Of a stretch of 64,000 nucleotides of DNA, positions 22,715-34,362 are shown piece by piece. The stretch is from Nipponacmea schrenckii (lineage: Eukaryota > Mollusca > Gastropoda > Lottiidae), in the NCBI GenBank assembly GCA_030562195.1, contig JAUJPP010000012.1:24247476-24311475 (forward strand), given 5' to 3'. The position numbers were made by a program, and so were the translations under genes. Position 1 is the stretch's first letter. Every line of letters starts with the position of its first letter. The notes under the pieces are model-generated. The model had not been told where the DNA came from and did no database searches. It saw only the letters and a list, made by a program, of their open reading frames with translations.

Positions 22715-23260
22715 TTGGGATCCTTTTGCCAAACTTCTTGGTATTGATATTTTACAAGGATAACAACTTAGGTTCCTTTCTATCAGCTGGTCCTTGTCCA
22801 AACCTCTTGGTATTGATCTTACAAGGATAACAACTTAGGTTCACTATAGGATCCTTTCTACCAGCTGGTCCTTGGCCAAACCTCTTGGTATTGATTTTAC
22901 AAGGATAACAACTTAGGTTCACAAGGATCCTTTCTACCAGCTGGTCCTTGATCAAACCTCTTGGTATTGGTTTCACAAGGATAACAAATTAGATTCACTA
23001 TAGGATCCTTTCTACCAGCTGGTCCTTGGTCAAACCTCTTGGTATTGATTTTACAAGGATAACAACTTAGGTTCACAAGGATCCTTTCTACCAGCTGGTC
23101 CTTGGTCAAATCTTAAGTAATCATTTTACAAGGATAACAACTTAGGTTCACAAGAATCCTTTCTACCAGCTGGTCTTTGGTCAAATCTAAAGTAATGATT
23201 TTACAAGGATTATCTGTTACCAATTTACAGCTGGGTAGACTGGAACGATGAGAAAAAGAA
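22715..23260 (+). repeat. 76-bp minisatellite family, copy B, with a shared right border
   Basis: Six to seven units of 76-79 bp. Some carry CACTATAGGATCC and others CACAAGGATCC. The array ends in TTATCTGTTACCAATTTACA then GCTGGGTAGACTGGAACGA. The same border (complement) precedes the inverted copy at 42058, so border and array appear to move together. Minus frames across the units are repeat translations. Confidence 0.93.
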
Positions 23261-24014
23261 TAAGTTTTATAATCTTAGATGTCAAGATGTCAGCATGAAC
23301 TAATAGAATCTTAAATCAACTCCTACACAGATGGAAAATAGCAGAATTTTATTTCACTTTTCAAAAACTCAATACTAAAATAATTCACTATACTCTAAAT
23401 TAATTCCAAATATGACACTTTTGTTCTAAATTGGAAAATTACTATTTCATAAGTTGACACTTTTTGGTTTCCAAATCTGGATATATCATTGTAAAAAATT
23501 TTTTCATAAAATATGTCCAAGAATCTTCAGCTCTCAAATGTGACAAAATTTGGTTCTAAATTATGGATTTTATCAATGTAACATTGTTTATCAAATACTT
23601 CCCAGAATCGTCAGCATTTACAAATCTTCAAAGTCTGCCTACACATGACAACTAAGCCCTGAAGCTCAGCTCTCTGTCTTGTCAAGTGTTGAGAGAAAAA
23701 AAGAGCCTGTGGCTGTTGAACTATTCTATCAAGAATCTGAATCTAATTATGATAATAACAAGGTTTCAAATAGTCGAGAGTCAAATTGGTAAGAAGCCTA
23801 GGGTGACATCCCTCTCGAATTTTCTTAAGAATCCAGTCAAATCTGAAAATATCAATTCAAGGTTGCATTGAAAAGGCCTCAGGTGACAAACCTCGATTTA
23901 CAGTGATACCACTTGAAGTTTTACAAAGCCGTTGATTCTATTAATATTCCTGTTTATTTCCACCATTGACAAAAACAAAAACATAATTTTGAAATCAACA
24001 TTGTCGAGATAAAA
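23261..24014. other. no gene recognised
   Basis: AT-rich unique sequence. Short plus frame 23686-23871 is unremarkable. Confidence 0.5.
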
Positions 24015-24235
24015 CAAAAATTAAATAAATGGAGTTTTACGTCCTACTCTTCTGCACTTAATTGGCTTTTAAAGTCAGTGAAATGAATGGAGCCTCACGT
24101 CCTACTCTTCTGCACCTTATGATCAAAGGTAACAATAAATTCTATTTTCATGTAAAACATAGTTTGGCTTCTGAAGACTCACAGAGCCATGATGTGTGAG
24201 ATGAGGGAAATTTTGCAGACAAATCTATTAGTAGA
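24015..24235 (-). mobile_element. SINE copy with two tails and a decayed core
   Basis: Two tails (AATGGAGTTTTACGTCCTAC near 24030 and GAATGGAGCCTCACGTCCTA near 24084) precede a weak core (GAGATGAGGGAAATTTTGCA near 24196). Minus orientation. Confidence 0.75.
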
Positions 24236-24814
24236 AACTCTGACAGGCTTAATAAACGATAAAACATTAAACCATTGGCATACAGTAGCATTCAACAACA
24301 AATAATTGGAACGACAAAATAACATATTACATGAATCCCATTGGTTCAGAAATAAAGCCTAGACCAATCAAATTGAGTGACAAAAATTTAATATTAATGA
24401 TGGTAATATGATTTGCGTAGCGTCATGTGATTTTCTGACTACCTGAGCATTTTAGAAAGGGTATATGGAACGTATTTTCTACACCCGCCATCTTGTCATT
24501 TTCTTTTTGCAAATGTACGTTTCAAAAGTTGGGGATGCAACTATTGTGTTTTTTAATCAACTGACTTTTGACAGTCTGGATGACAGAAAAAAACAAAAAA
24601 AAACTTATCTGTTGATAATTACAAAAATAAAATCTTTTGATTGGCGTCATCTTGACATCTCATATCTTAACTAATTAGTATCTGGTTACTATGACAACAA
24701 CACAAAATGTCTTAATTGATATTTTCTGATTAGGAATCGTGGATCAAGGCCAAGGATTTGTGATAACAAGAATTCAGCTAGTCAATTACTCACTGTTACT
24801 CAATCTTTGGAAAT
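24236..24814. other. mostly unique; weak first-exon candidate on the minus strand
   Basis: The minus strand reads AAGATGGCGGG at 24494-24484, a good start context with a YY1-like AAGATGGCGG core. A short frame of 22 codons follows, interrupted by a possible donor (CAG|GTAGTC). I recognise no protein, so this is noted and not called. Confidence 0.3.
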
Positions 24815-24872
24815 GAAATGGAGTTTTACTTCCTACTCTTCTGTACCTTATGGGCTAACGTAGACAGAATTT
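24815..24872 (-). mobile_element. solo SINE tail
   Basis: GAAATGGAGTTTTACTTCCT, ACTCTTCTGTACC and TTATGGGCTAACG: the tail alone, minus orientation. Confidence 0.8.
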
Positions 24873-24989
24873 GTTCTCTGGAAGTTAAAGCATCAAACAG
24901 ATGAAACCTTTTGGCAACAAACAATTTTTTAATCAAACCCTTGAGAGTAGAATATGTGACAACACTGGAACTTCAAATTCCATGAAATT

Positions 24990-25295
24990 CGAACACTAAT
25001 CTAAACTCTATATTGAGAATTAACACCATCTAAACTCTATATTGGTAACTTTCAAAAAACACCATCTAAACTCTATATTGAGAATTTAACACCATCTAAA
25101 CTCTATATTGAGAATTTAACACCATCTAAACTCTATATTGAGAATTGAACACAATCTAAACTCTATATTGAGAATTGAACACCATCTAAACTCTATATTG
25201 AGAATTTAACACCATCTAAACTCTATATTGAGAATTGAACACCATCTAAACTCTATATTGAGAATTTAACACCATCTAAACTCTATATTGAGAAA
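24990..25295 (+). repeat. 30-bp tandem repeat
   Basis: About ten units with an exact 30-bp period (CACCATCTAAACTCTATATT, GAGAATTTAA). They are almost identical except for TTTAAC/TTGAAC alternation. The first two units are variant. Confidence 0.95.
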
Positions 25296-25734
25296 AACAC
25301 TATGTCAGATTTGGAATTCAGAACTGGTGAAAAATCAACTCTTCCCTACTTTTCATGATCATAATCTTAACAATTTTTAACTATTGTTTACACTAACTAT
25401 CTCATCCTATAATGCTGTTTCACACAAACACCATAAAAGGAATTTATCCTGCAGGGCCAATTAATCTCAACGATCAAATAAAAGTCCAATAATCAATTAT
25501 TCCACTTAAGGTGAGAAAAGACTCGATTGCCACAACTGTCGTTACATAATAACCACTGGAACAGTTCAGTTCAGGTCGTTATCTGTTAATTAATGTTTAG
25601 TAATCGCCCCGTTTTTCATGAATTCACATGTTGCTATTTCCTTCTGTTAGAATTATTGGTAAAATTCCCAGGAATACAACAGAGTATTCAGTTAGTGAGA
25701 ACCTTAGATAATCAAATCTTACTGGAATTGTAAG
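25296..25734. other. no gene recognised
   Basis: AT-rich unique sequence. Confidence 0.5.
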
Positions 25735-26335
25735 GAGGTTTTTACTAGATTTGTATGTATATCAGGGATAGACATGAAAGGCTTCTGTTTGAATTATTAC
25801 CATTTTCAGTCAGATGTCTGTGGTTCCTGTGATTCCAAAACTAAGCGTTGTATTAGGTCATTATGATAGAAATGCAAAACTGGATATTGCCAGTACTACA
25901 GTTCTAATTCAAATATTAAGCATCATATTTGCTTAGTGGAACTGCAGGAACCACAGACATCTGATTGAATGGTGTAAATGATACTAACAGTATCCCTGAT
26001 ATATATAACAAGCTTAGAAAACATCTTTACAATCTCTTTAACCCACAGACGTCTGAATGAAAATTAGAATGATGTAAATCGATGATATCAGTGTCCCTGA
26101 TACACATACAAAATTTGGAAAACTTCTTTACAATCTCTTTCACTACAGACATCAGATTGAAAATTAGAATGGTGTAAATTGATACTATCAGTGTCCCTGA
26201 TACACATAACAAGTTTAGAAAACCTCTTTACAATCTCTTTAACTACAGATATCTGATTGAAAATTAGAATGGTGTAAATTGATAATAGTAGGGTCCCTGA
26301 TACACATACAAAATTTAGAAAACCTCTTTACAATC
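25735..26335 (-). repeat. ~103-bp minisatellite family, array 2 (mainly inverted)
   Basis: Four units on the minus strand (AAACCTCTTTACAATCTCTT, CAGATATCTGATTGAAAATT, GTGTCCCTGATACACATA). At the left, 25735-25830 is a diverged unit in the plus orientation (TTGTAAGGAGGTTTTTACTA, TCAGATGTCTGTGGTTCC). The two orientations face each other around 25830-25940, so the locus is a large imperfect inverted repeat. Confidence 0.9.
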
Positions 26336-26639
26336 ACAAAGTAAAATTTCTGATATAAAACCAAGATTTCAAATCTTAATAGTGGAGTTAAACTGAAGAC
26401 TTGCTACCTAAAACTAACTTTACCGCACATTTCAAATTAAAATCAAAACTTACTCAAAATCAAAATGTGTTTTCCTTCAAAATTATCCTTAATTTTCACA
26501 TGGTACAACATTACTAGAATAAAACTTGACTAAAACATATCACAATTCTTTAAATTCTTCCGAAATTCGGCTCAATATATCTAGAACTTGACTAAAACAA
26601 GAATTTGACAATTGCACTGACTAGAATTATAACAGAGAA
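26336..26639. other. no gene recognised
   Basis: AT-rich unique sequence. Confidence 0.5.
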
Positions 26640-26880
26640 CTTGAACACTCTGAAATTTGAAAAGCTGTGTCTAAAGAAGAAAGTTCACAAACACTTACTT
26701 ATGTCATAATTCACCTGAAACTTCCCCAATTTTACATGTTAACACTCTAAAACTTTAAATTTTTGTCCAAAGAAGAGAGTTCACAAACACTTACTAAAAT
26801 CATAATTCACCTTAAACTTTATATTTTTTAAAAACCATCCGCAATTTTACATGTTAACACTCTAAAACTTGTTGAGGTGT
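26640..26880. repeat. two diverged ~112-bp direct copies
   Basis: Both contain GAGTTCACAAACACTTACT (one mismatch), CATAATTCACCT and CAATTTTACATGTTAACACT. Only two units. Confidence 0.75.
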
Positions 26881-26941
26881 GGTTTAAAGTAATGTTGTTC
26901 TAGGATTGAGTATGGGATATAAACTCCAGTCCATTCATAGT

Positions 26942-27612
26942 CCATAGTATTGATCTGTTACCATCTATCTAGCCTATCTCTAAAACACTTCTATTATTTA
27001 ACACTGGTAGCTTTACTTTTATATTGATATCTTCACAACTTGGAAACAAAATAGATTTTTTACTTCAGTATAGGCCTAGAAGATGATCAATGCCTTGCAG
27101 TGTGGAATAAGGGTAATTGATCTGTTACCATCTATCTAGCCTATCTCTAAAACACTTCTATTATTTAACACTGGTAGCTTTACTTTTATATTGATATCTT
27201 CACAACTTGGAAACAAAATAGATTTTTTACTTCAGTATAGGCCTAGAAGATGAGCAATGCCTTGCAGTGTGGAATAAGGGTAATTGATCTGTTACCATCT
27301 ATCTAGCCTATCTCTAAAACACTTCTATTATTTAACACTGGTAGCTTTACTTTTATATTGATATCTTCACAACTTGGAAACAAAATAGATTTTTTACTTC
27401 AGTATAGCCCTAGAAGACGAGCAATGCCTTGCAGTGTCGAATAAGGGTAACTGATCTGTTGCCATCTATCTAGCCTATCGCTAAAACACTTCTATTATTT
27501 AACACTGGTAGCTTTACTTTTATATTGATATCTTCACAACTTGGAAACAAAATAGATTTTTTACTTCAGTATAGGCCTAGAAGATGAGCAATGCCTTGCA
27601 GTGTGCAATTAG
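26942..27612 (+). repeat. 167-bp tandem repeat, four copies
   Basis: The period is exactly 167 bp (GATCTGTTACC at 26952, 27119, 27286 and 27453) with only a handful of substitutions. Each unit ends in CAATGCCTTGCAGTGTGGAA, a piece of the SINE core, so the amplified segment spans a SINE/unique-sequence boundary. Confidence 0.95.
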
Positions 27613-28149
27613 AACATTTGTTATAACTTCTCAAATATCATTAAAAATCTTCTTGTATTTTATCTTCACAACTTGAAAAAGAAATAGATTCTTTACTTCA
27701 CTTATTAGCATGAAGAGTATAGAAGAAAGGCACCTCAGTGAGCAATGAGGGGAAATTCTACCATGTGTAGGTTTCATTAGAGCTACATAAAATTTATTTT
27801 TCCAAGTTGTTTGAAGACTTTCTGTTGGTACACATTGCAAAATTTTTAATCAAACACGTTTTTTTTCTCGTTCTGTGTTTGTCAAGACTGTCATTAGTCT
27901 TCAGAACTTCCGGATCCTACAATTGGTTTGAACGCAAGAAACACCGTTTGAGATTTCTAATTCCTTTAGTCAACTCTCAGTCGGGCTCTTCAATATTAGA
28001 ATTAACGAGAAAGGAACTGCTCTCTATTATCAGACAGCTGGTCTCAAGATTTTCTAGTAAAACAAACTGATTAAATTTAACCAAAAGAAGATCCGTCGTA
28101 ATCAACAAATTCTTTACCATCGGATGTGGTTAATTATAAAAAAGGAATG
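27613..28149. other. SINE fragment and unique sequence
   Basis: 27735-27765 keeps a SINE phrase (GAGCAATGAGGGGAAATTCT). The plus frame at 27807-28070 (87 codons) is the least repeat-like frame on this side of the window. I recognise no domain and see no splice sites that would make it an exon, so I do not call it. Confidence 0.4.
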
Positions 28150-28455
28150 AACAAAAAAAACAACTTAGGTTCCTAAGGATCCCTTCTACCAGCTGGTCCT
28201 TGGTCAGACCTCTTGGTATTGATTTTACAAGGATAACAACTTAGGGTCACAAGGATCCTTTCTACCAGCTGGTCCTTGGTCAAACCTCTTGGTATTGATT
28301 TTACAAGGATAACAACTTAGGTTTACTAGGATCCTTTCTACCAGCTGGTCCTTGGTCAAACCTCTTGGTATTGATTTTACAAGGATAACAACTTAGGTTT
28401 ACTGGGATCCTTTCTACCAGCTGTTCCTTGGTCAAACCTCTTGGCATTAATTTAC
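28150..28455 (+). repeat. 76-bp minisatellite family, copy C
   Basis: Four units of 76 bp (AACAACTTAGGTTTACTAGG, ATCCTTTCTACCAGCTGG). Well preserved. Confidence 0.95.
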
Positions 28456-29454
28456 AAGTGTACACTGCCTAATTCCATCAAAAGCCTAAGTAAAATCATC
28501 AAAAGATTTCTATAGTAGGAAATAGAAAATTAAGATAGTTATCAAGGCATTGAAGAACATGCTAATACTATCAAAGGCTTTGCAAAAATCACTAAATGTT
28601 ATTACTAGAATCCATTACAGTAAGAAACATAATACCTCTAACTAATTTCTAATTATTTTGTTGATGTTTCTTGAGGCTGATATCTACTGAACACTGAACT
28701 CATGAAAAATAATCTTCCTCCATTATCTTAAAAGGTTTCTCATTTTTAAAAAGGAAGCACCAAAGCCCCGGATTGATTTTCTGTCCATGTAAAATTTCAA
28801 CGACCCAACAACATAAGGTTGTCAACATAGTTTCCAATACAGAGAAATGAAATGAATGGAGTTTTTATGTCTCACTCTTCTGCACCTAAAAGGCTAATAA
28901 AGAAGGGCTACCCCATGTTCCTCAGGTAAGCTACATAGCTGGTATTCAGGTTTGTCAACTTGACATCCCTTTCAGAGAGTCCACATAGCTAATAATGTGT
29001 ACTAAATAACACTGAAGGAAAGTGTAATAACTCTTACATGAATCTAAACAAAAACAAAAAATTAAAAAGTTTTTCTCATAAAGGTTCAGTCTTCAAGTCT
29101 GATTAGGAACAGAGCAGATGTTTTCTTTCTCCTTAATTCTTTTATCTTTAAAAGTTTGCCATTTCGTTCGTTAATCTTACAAACATATTGCAATAAGGAT
29201 TAACTTAATAAAATGCGAAAAGATAATCCATCAATATGCACTCATAAATCTGGAAAAATGATGTAAACAAGCCAAGAAAATGGATCTATAATCTTCTAAC
29301 GCGTCGGAAATCTTCGCAAAACAAAAATCTTAGATTTAAGAAAAGCCAGCAAGGATTGTCAAGATTTATTTAAAAAAAAAGGTAATCTGAAATCTTTATA
29401 AGAAAAGAGCTTTAATAATAATGCCTTAAGCGGTATAATCTTTTATTTTTTTTT
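28456..29454. other. mostly unique; one SINE tail
   Basis: 28845-28925 is a minus-strand SINE tail (GAAATGAATGGAGTTTTTAT, CTCTTCTGCACCTAAAAGG) without a body. Otherwise AT-rich, with no ORF or RNA gene. Confidence 0.6.
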
Positions 29455-29650
29455 TTTATTAATTGTATGAGAACTACATTCCAGATTTTATAAAGAGCTT
29501 AAATATGCTTGAAGAGGTTGGTCTATTATATCTTTTATTAATTGTATGAGAACTACATTCCAGGTTTTATAAAGAGCTTTAATTATGCTTGAAGAGGTTG
29601 GTCTATTATATCTTTTATTAATTGTATGAGAACAGCATTCCAGATTTTAA
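29455..29650 (+). repeat. 79/80-bp tandem repeat, ~2.4 copies
   Basis: Units start AATTGTATGAGAACTACATT at 29461, 29540 and 29620 and include GCTTGAAGAGGTTGGTCTAT. Almost identical. Confidence 0.9.
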
Positions 29651-30252
29651 TTCTAAAAAGTGTTGCAAATTCTTATCAACACACTGGAAGGTGAATACTG
29701 AAATAAGATTAAGCCTAATGAAATTAGAACAAGTTAAAATACAAAATATTTTCCTTCCTCAAGACAAAACAAACTATACAAGTCATTCACCAGGAAAATA
29801 TTTAAAAATTTAAACTACAGTCCCATATCAGATAACTTGCTAAAATAAACAAACAAACCTTCTGGAATATTTTAAGACATATTCTGAATTTTTGTCAAAT
29901 ATTCAATTTCAATTCTGAAATAAAATTCTGTGAAAAATTAAGTTCATGCCTCCTTGAATTATGATATTTCACTCAATTTATCACAAATAGGAAAATAAAT
30001 TCAAATATCCATGAACCAAACTGTGCTAACCACAATGAACCAACAACACTTATCGTAACTATTAAAACACTGATATATAATTTACACAAATAAAATTAAA
30101 TTTTAAAAAGGATAAAACAAACTTGATGTTGCTATGAAACAATAAAGAAACATTTTTGAATAAATATAGACATTTATCTCCAATTTTCACACATAGTTAA
30201 AAATCAAACTTTTTTTACATAAAACTTTCTTACGCTATCTTCAAGCCATTAA
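29651..30252. other. no gene recognised
   Basis: AT-rich unique sequence. Confidence 0.5.
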
Positions 30253-30569
30253 AGTGATACTGCCTCTTAGAATGAATATTAAATATTAGTTCTCAAGAAT
30301 GGTCAATATGAGTATATATTCATCAGTGAACTTACCTGGTGTCATAAAGTAACAGAATCCCTGTAAAATCTGGAAAACTCACAAAACTTATTCATTTAAA
30401 AAAGATCTTAAATGCATTTTTATGGATAATTACCTAGTTTTTGTGATTTATCAGATTATATAAGGATTCTGTTATGTTATTTATGACAGCAGGTATATCT
30501 ACTGATGAATATATACTCTTATTGGACAAGTTTAAAAATTTTATGTTCATTTTAAGACGCAGTATTCCT
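30253..30569. mobile_element. foldback TTAA-flanked element, 317 bp
   Basis: Two arms of about 140 bp are inverted copies of each other. The left begins AGTGATACTGCCTCTTAGAA and the right ends with the complement of AGGAATACTGCGTCTTAAAA. Both contain ATGAATATATACTC or its complement, and both are flanked by TTAA (30249-30252, 30570-30573). About 50 bp of loop separates the arms. No coding capacity. Single-arm relatives lie at 34210-34358 and 47840-48036. The layout fits a non-autonomous piggyBac-type or foldback MITE. Confidence 0.82.
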
Positions 30570-30754
30570 TTAAATTTTTCACAACTTTCAATAATAAATT
30601 CCGACATTTAACAAAATTCCATTTAACAATAAAAACATACAAGCAATAGTCTCTTCTGTTGCAATATCTAACATGCAAACCTTAAATCTATTATTTCAGA
30701 TCTTTCACTAATATGAATTTAAAATTCACCTTTTTAAACATAGAATATAAATCA

Positions 30755-31165
30755 CCACACATTAGCAAAATCATCACACATTAGCAAAATCATCATACAT
30801 TGGCAAAATCATCACACATTAGCAAAATCTTCATACATTGGCAAAATCATCACATATTAGCAAAAACATCACATATTGGCAAAATCATCACACATTAGCA
30901 AAATCATCACACATTGGCAAAATCATCACACATTAGCCAAGACATCACAAAGTAGCAAAATAATCACCCATTAGGAAATCATCACACAATAGGAAAGACA
31001 CCACACATATGCAAAATCACCAAACATCATAAAAAATCATCACATATTAGCAAAATAATCACCACATTAGCAAAATCATCACACATTAGCCAAGACATCA
31101 CAAATTAGCAAAATAATCACCCATTAGGAAATCATCACATATTAGCAAAGACATCACAAATAACT
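30755..31165. repeat. ~19-bp tandem repeat, irregular
   Basis: About 20 units of the type ATCATCACACATTAGCAAA with variants (TTGGC, TATTAGC). Decayed in the right half. The same unit occurs at 33550-33715. Confidence 0.9.
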
Positions 31166-31374
31166 CAATGTGTTCAGGTGTATGGTTTATCTCACCAATA
31201 CAAGATATAATACGTGTTTGACTCCACCTGTTATAGCTTGGTGCAGTGACGTTAATTATCAAGTAATAGATCAACTCTGATCATAAATTAACGTACGTTC
31301 AAGTGGAAAACTGATAATACCATTGACACTTTGAACCTTAGACTTTTAAAATTTGATTTTATAAATGAAGCCAA
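31166..31374. other. no feature seen
   Basis: Unique sequence. Confidence 0.5.
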
Positions 31375-31740
31375 GTGTGAACAACCTACTTTTCTAAACC
31401 TTATTGGGCTACAGTGTACAACAAGGGGAACTTTCCCATGTTTTGTTTTTAACACCCTACTGTCAATTGGTATGATGAAGATTGGTAACACCATGCAGTA
31501 TGCAATGAAGGAAATTTTGACAAGAAAGCAGAATTTACTTAGTCTCTATTTGACCTTAGATCTTAAAATTGAATGAAGGAATGAAATTACTCATTCTACC
31601 TTAGCTACTTTTTGAGCTAATGAAGACAAACAACTCTGTAGGCCTACAGTGTGCAATGAGGGAAATTTTTCCAGGACAGCAGTGTATTGTACTCTTTTTT
31701 AATTCACAATTGTTAATGAATTTTTAATGTTAATTTAAAA
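31375..31740 (-). mobile_element. decayed SINE copies
   Basis: Three overlapping remnants on the minus strand: 31378-31440 (TTATTGGGCTACAGTGTACA), 31480-31530 (ACCATGCAGTATGCAATGAA, GGAAATTTTGACA) and 31580-31725 (TTTTGAGCTAATGAAGACAA, CAGTGTGCAATGAGGGAAAT, TTCCAGGACAGCAGTG). Short frames on both strands are shadows. Confidence 0.7.
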
Positions 31741-31769
31741 TACAAATATTACTCTAATATACGCATAAC

Positions 31770-32932
31770 AATACTGAACACTACTTTAACCCTGTACCAG
31801 TACCTTCTGTTGAATAGTAACTTGTTACCTTTCAACCACCCTAATCTCTACAATTAGTGAACACTGCTTTAACCCTGTACCAGTACCTTCTGTTGAATAG
31901 TAACTTGTTACCTTTCAACCACCCTAATCTCTACAATTAGTGAACAGTGCTTTAACCTTATATCAGTACCTTCTGGCGAATAGTAACTTGTTACCTTTCA
32001 ACCCCCCTAATCTCTACAATTAGTGAACACTGCTTTAACCCTGTACCAGTGTCTTCTGTTGAATAGTAACTTGTTACCTTTCAACCACCCTAATCTCTAC
32101 AATTAGTGAACACTGCTTTAACCCTGTACCAGTACCTTCTGTTGAATAGTAACTTGTTACCTTTCAACCCCCCTAATCTATACAATTAGTGAACAGTGCT
32201 TTAACCTTATACCAGTACCTTCTGTTGATAGTAACTTGTTACCTTTCAACCCCCCTAATCTCTACAATTAGTGAACAGTGCTTTAACCTTATACCAGTAC
32301 CTTCTGTTGAATAGTAACTTGTTACCTTTCAACCACCCTAATCTCTACAATTAGTGAACTCTGCTTTAACCCTGTGCCAGTGCCTTCTGTTGAATAGTAA
32401 CTTGTTACCTTTCAACCACCCTAATCTCTACAATTAGTGAACTCTGCTTTAACCCTGTGCCAGTGCCTTCTGTTGAATAGTAACTTGTTACCTTTCAACC
32501 ACCCTAATCTCTACAATTAGTGAACACTGCTTTAACCCTGTACCAGTACCTTCTGTTGAATAGTAACTAGTTACCTTTCAACCACCCTAATCTCTACAAT
32601 TAGTGAACACTGCTTTAACATTGTACCAGTACCTTCTGTTGAATAGTAACTAGTTACCTTTCAACCACCCTAATCTCTACAATTAGTGAACACTGCTTTA
32701 ACATTGTACCAGTGTCTTCTGTTGAATAGTAACTTGTTACCTTTCAACCACCCTAATCTCTACAATTAGTGAACACTGCTTTAACCCTGTACCAGTACCT
32801 TCTATTGAATAGTAATTTCTTACCTTCCAACCACCCTAATCTCTACAATTAGTGAACACTGCTTTAACCCTGTACCAGTACCTTCTGTTAAATAGTAACT
32901 TGTTACCTTTCAACCACCCTAATCTCTTATAT
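31770..32932 (+). repeat. 83-bp minisatellite family, array B
   Basis: Fourteen units with an 83-bp period. Internal variants (ACCCTGTACCAG/ACCTTATACCAG/ACATTGTACCAG, CTTGTTACC/CTAGTTACC) occur in short runs of neighbours, which is what local unit duplication produces. Confidence 0.96.
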
Positions 32933-33549
32933 GCACATGTTTTTAGTTTGTCTCGTTCCAAAATAACTTTAATTTAAATTTTGAATGATTAAGTTTTATT
33001 TAAAATTTATTAAATTGAACGAACAAGTTATCAATGAAATATTGAAATTCTATATCTTTTTACATTAAACCTAATCCAGAGTTACATTACAATAGTAAAT
33101 GAAATTCTCTATTTCTTACAAAATTGAAAACCCCCTGTCAATTAAACTTATAATTTCCAAATTTCTTAACATTTACAAATGTTTCCTCAAATCAAAATTT
33201 GATAAAATTCTGTACGAAACATTAATATTCCCATATTGCCCAATTATGAATTATACATTTCCAAAACACAATCCTGCAGACAAAACTACAAAAAACCCCC
33301 AATTAAAGAAAACCCCTCTCTCCTCATTTACAGTAACCAAATTTTTGATTAAAATTCCCAAAACACAACCTGCCAACTGACAAAACTACAAGTAAAGTGA
33401 AATTTAACTCCTATATACTCCTTTTCATGTAACAAATCGTGATCTCAAACACACAATCTGTCAACTGACAAAATTACAAACAGTAAAGTAATTTTCCTAT
33501 ATACTTTGCTCCTTTACATGTAACACATTGCAATCCCAAAAATACAATT
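32933..33549. other. no gene recognised
   Basis: AT-rich. Two diverged copies of AACACAATCTGTCAACTGACAA-like sequence occur near 33365 and 33450. Plus frame 33099-33380 is low complexity. Confidence 0.45.
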
Positions 33550-33715
33550 AATGGCATAGTCATCACACATTGGCAAAATCATTACACATTAGCAAAATCA
33601 CATAGCAAAATCACATTGGCAAAACATCACACTCACTGGCAAAAAACATCAAAAATTAGCAAAATCACATTGGCAAAATCATTGCACATTAGCAAAAAAC
33701 GCATTGGCTAAAAAT
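33550..33715. repeat. ~19-bp tandem repeat, second locus
   Basis: Shorter and more decayed array of the CATCACACATTGGCAAAAT type seen at 30755-31165. Confidence 0.8.
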
Positions 33716-34199
33716 AACAAAAAAATTGCACTTTCTTCCTGAACACTTCAAATAGAAAACAAATTCAGTCAATATTTTGACAAGATTTAAACCTAGCAGC
33801 AGTCTGGTTATGAGTATCTGTGAGTATCTATTTCAAGAAACATGTAATAAATATCACCCACGCTGTTTTTACTTCATATCAATATATCTATAAAAATATA
33901 AACAACAGTGTAGAAGATTTCATTTTAACCAGAACACAACCAACTACCTTCCTATCTATAATAAATAACTTTTTCATTTATAACATAACATTTACTTCTG
34001 AATTTCTGACACCCACAAATACTTTCGTTCCTCAGTGCGCGGCCAAAGTTATCAGAATCATCTTGATTTCTATAACGATCCCTAAACAAATACTTAAATA
34101 TTCAAATATAGAGTAGCAAGTTTCATACAATATTCATAAACATTTGATAGCATGTTAGATTGGAGAAGATTAGGGAAATAATATTACAAAATAAAATGA
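33716..34199. other. no gene recognised
   Basis: AT-rich. The plus frame at 33820-34116 (98 codons) has no recognised domain. Confidence 0.45.
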
Positions 34200-34358
34200 T
34201 TAAGTGTTTTTCAATAATGACTTAGTTTTGTGAGTTTTCCAGATTTTAAGGGATTCTGTTACTTTATGACACCAGGTAAGTTCACTGATGAATATATACT
34301 CATATTGACCTTTCTTGAGAACCTATATTTTATATCCATTCTAAGACACAGTATCACT
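34200..34358. mobile_element. solo arm of the foldback element
   Basis: It matches the right arm of the 30253-30569 element and, in complement, the left arm (GAGTTTTCCAGATTTTAAGG, GACACCAGGTAAGTTCACTG, GAATATATACTCATATTGAC). It ends CAGTATCACT followed by TTAA at 34359. The match begins inside what is the loop of the complete element. Confidence 0.82.
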
Positions 34359-34362
34359 TTAA

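Noticed and set aside
22752..23109. Minus ORFs with a repeated CYPCKINTKRF motif
   Set aside because: Translation of the 76-79 bp minisatellite. The frame depends on the mix of 75- and 78-bp spacings.
27807..28070. 87-codon plus ORF, not in a repeat
   Set aside because: No recognisable family, no splice sites of quality and no conserved motif. Such a length is expected by chance in 64 kb.
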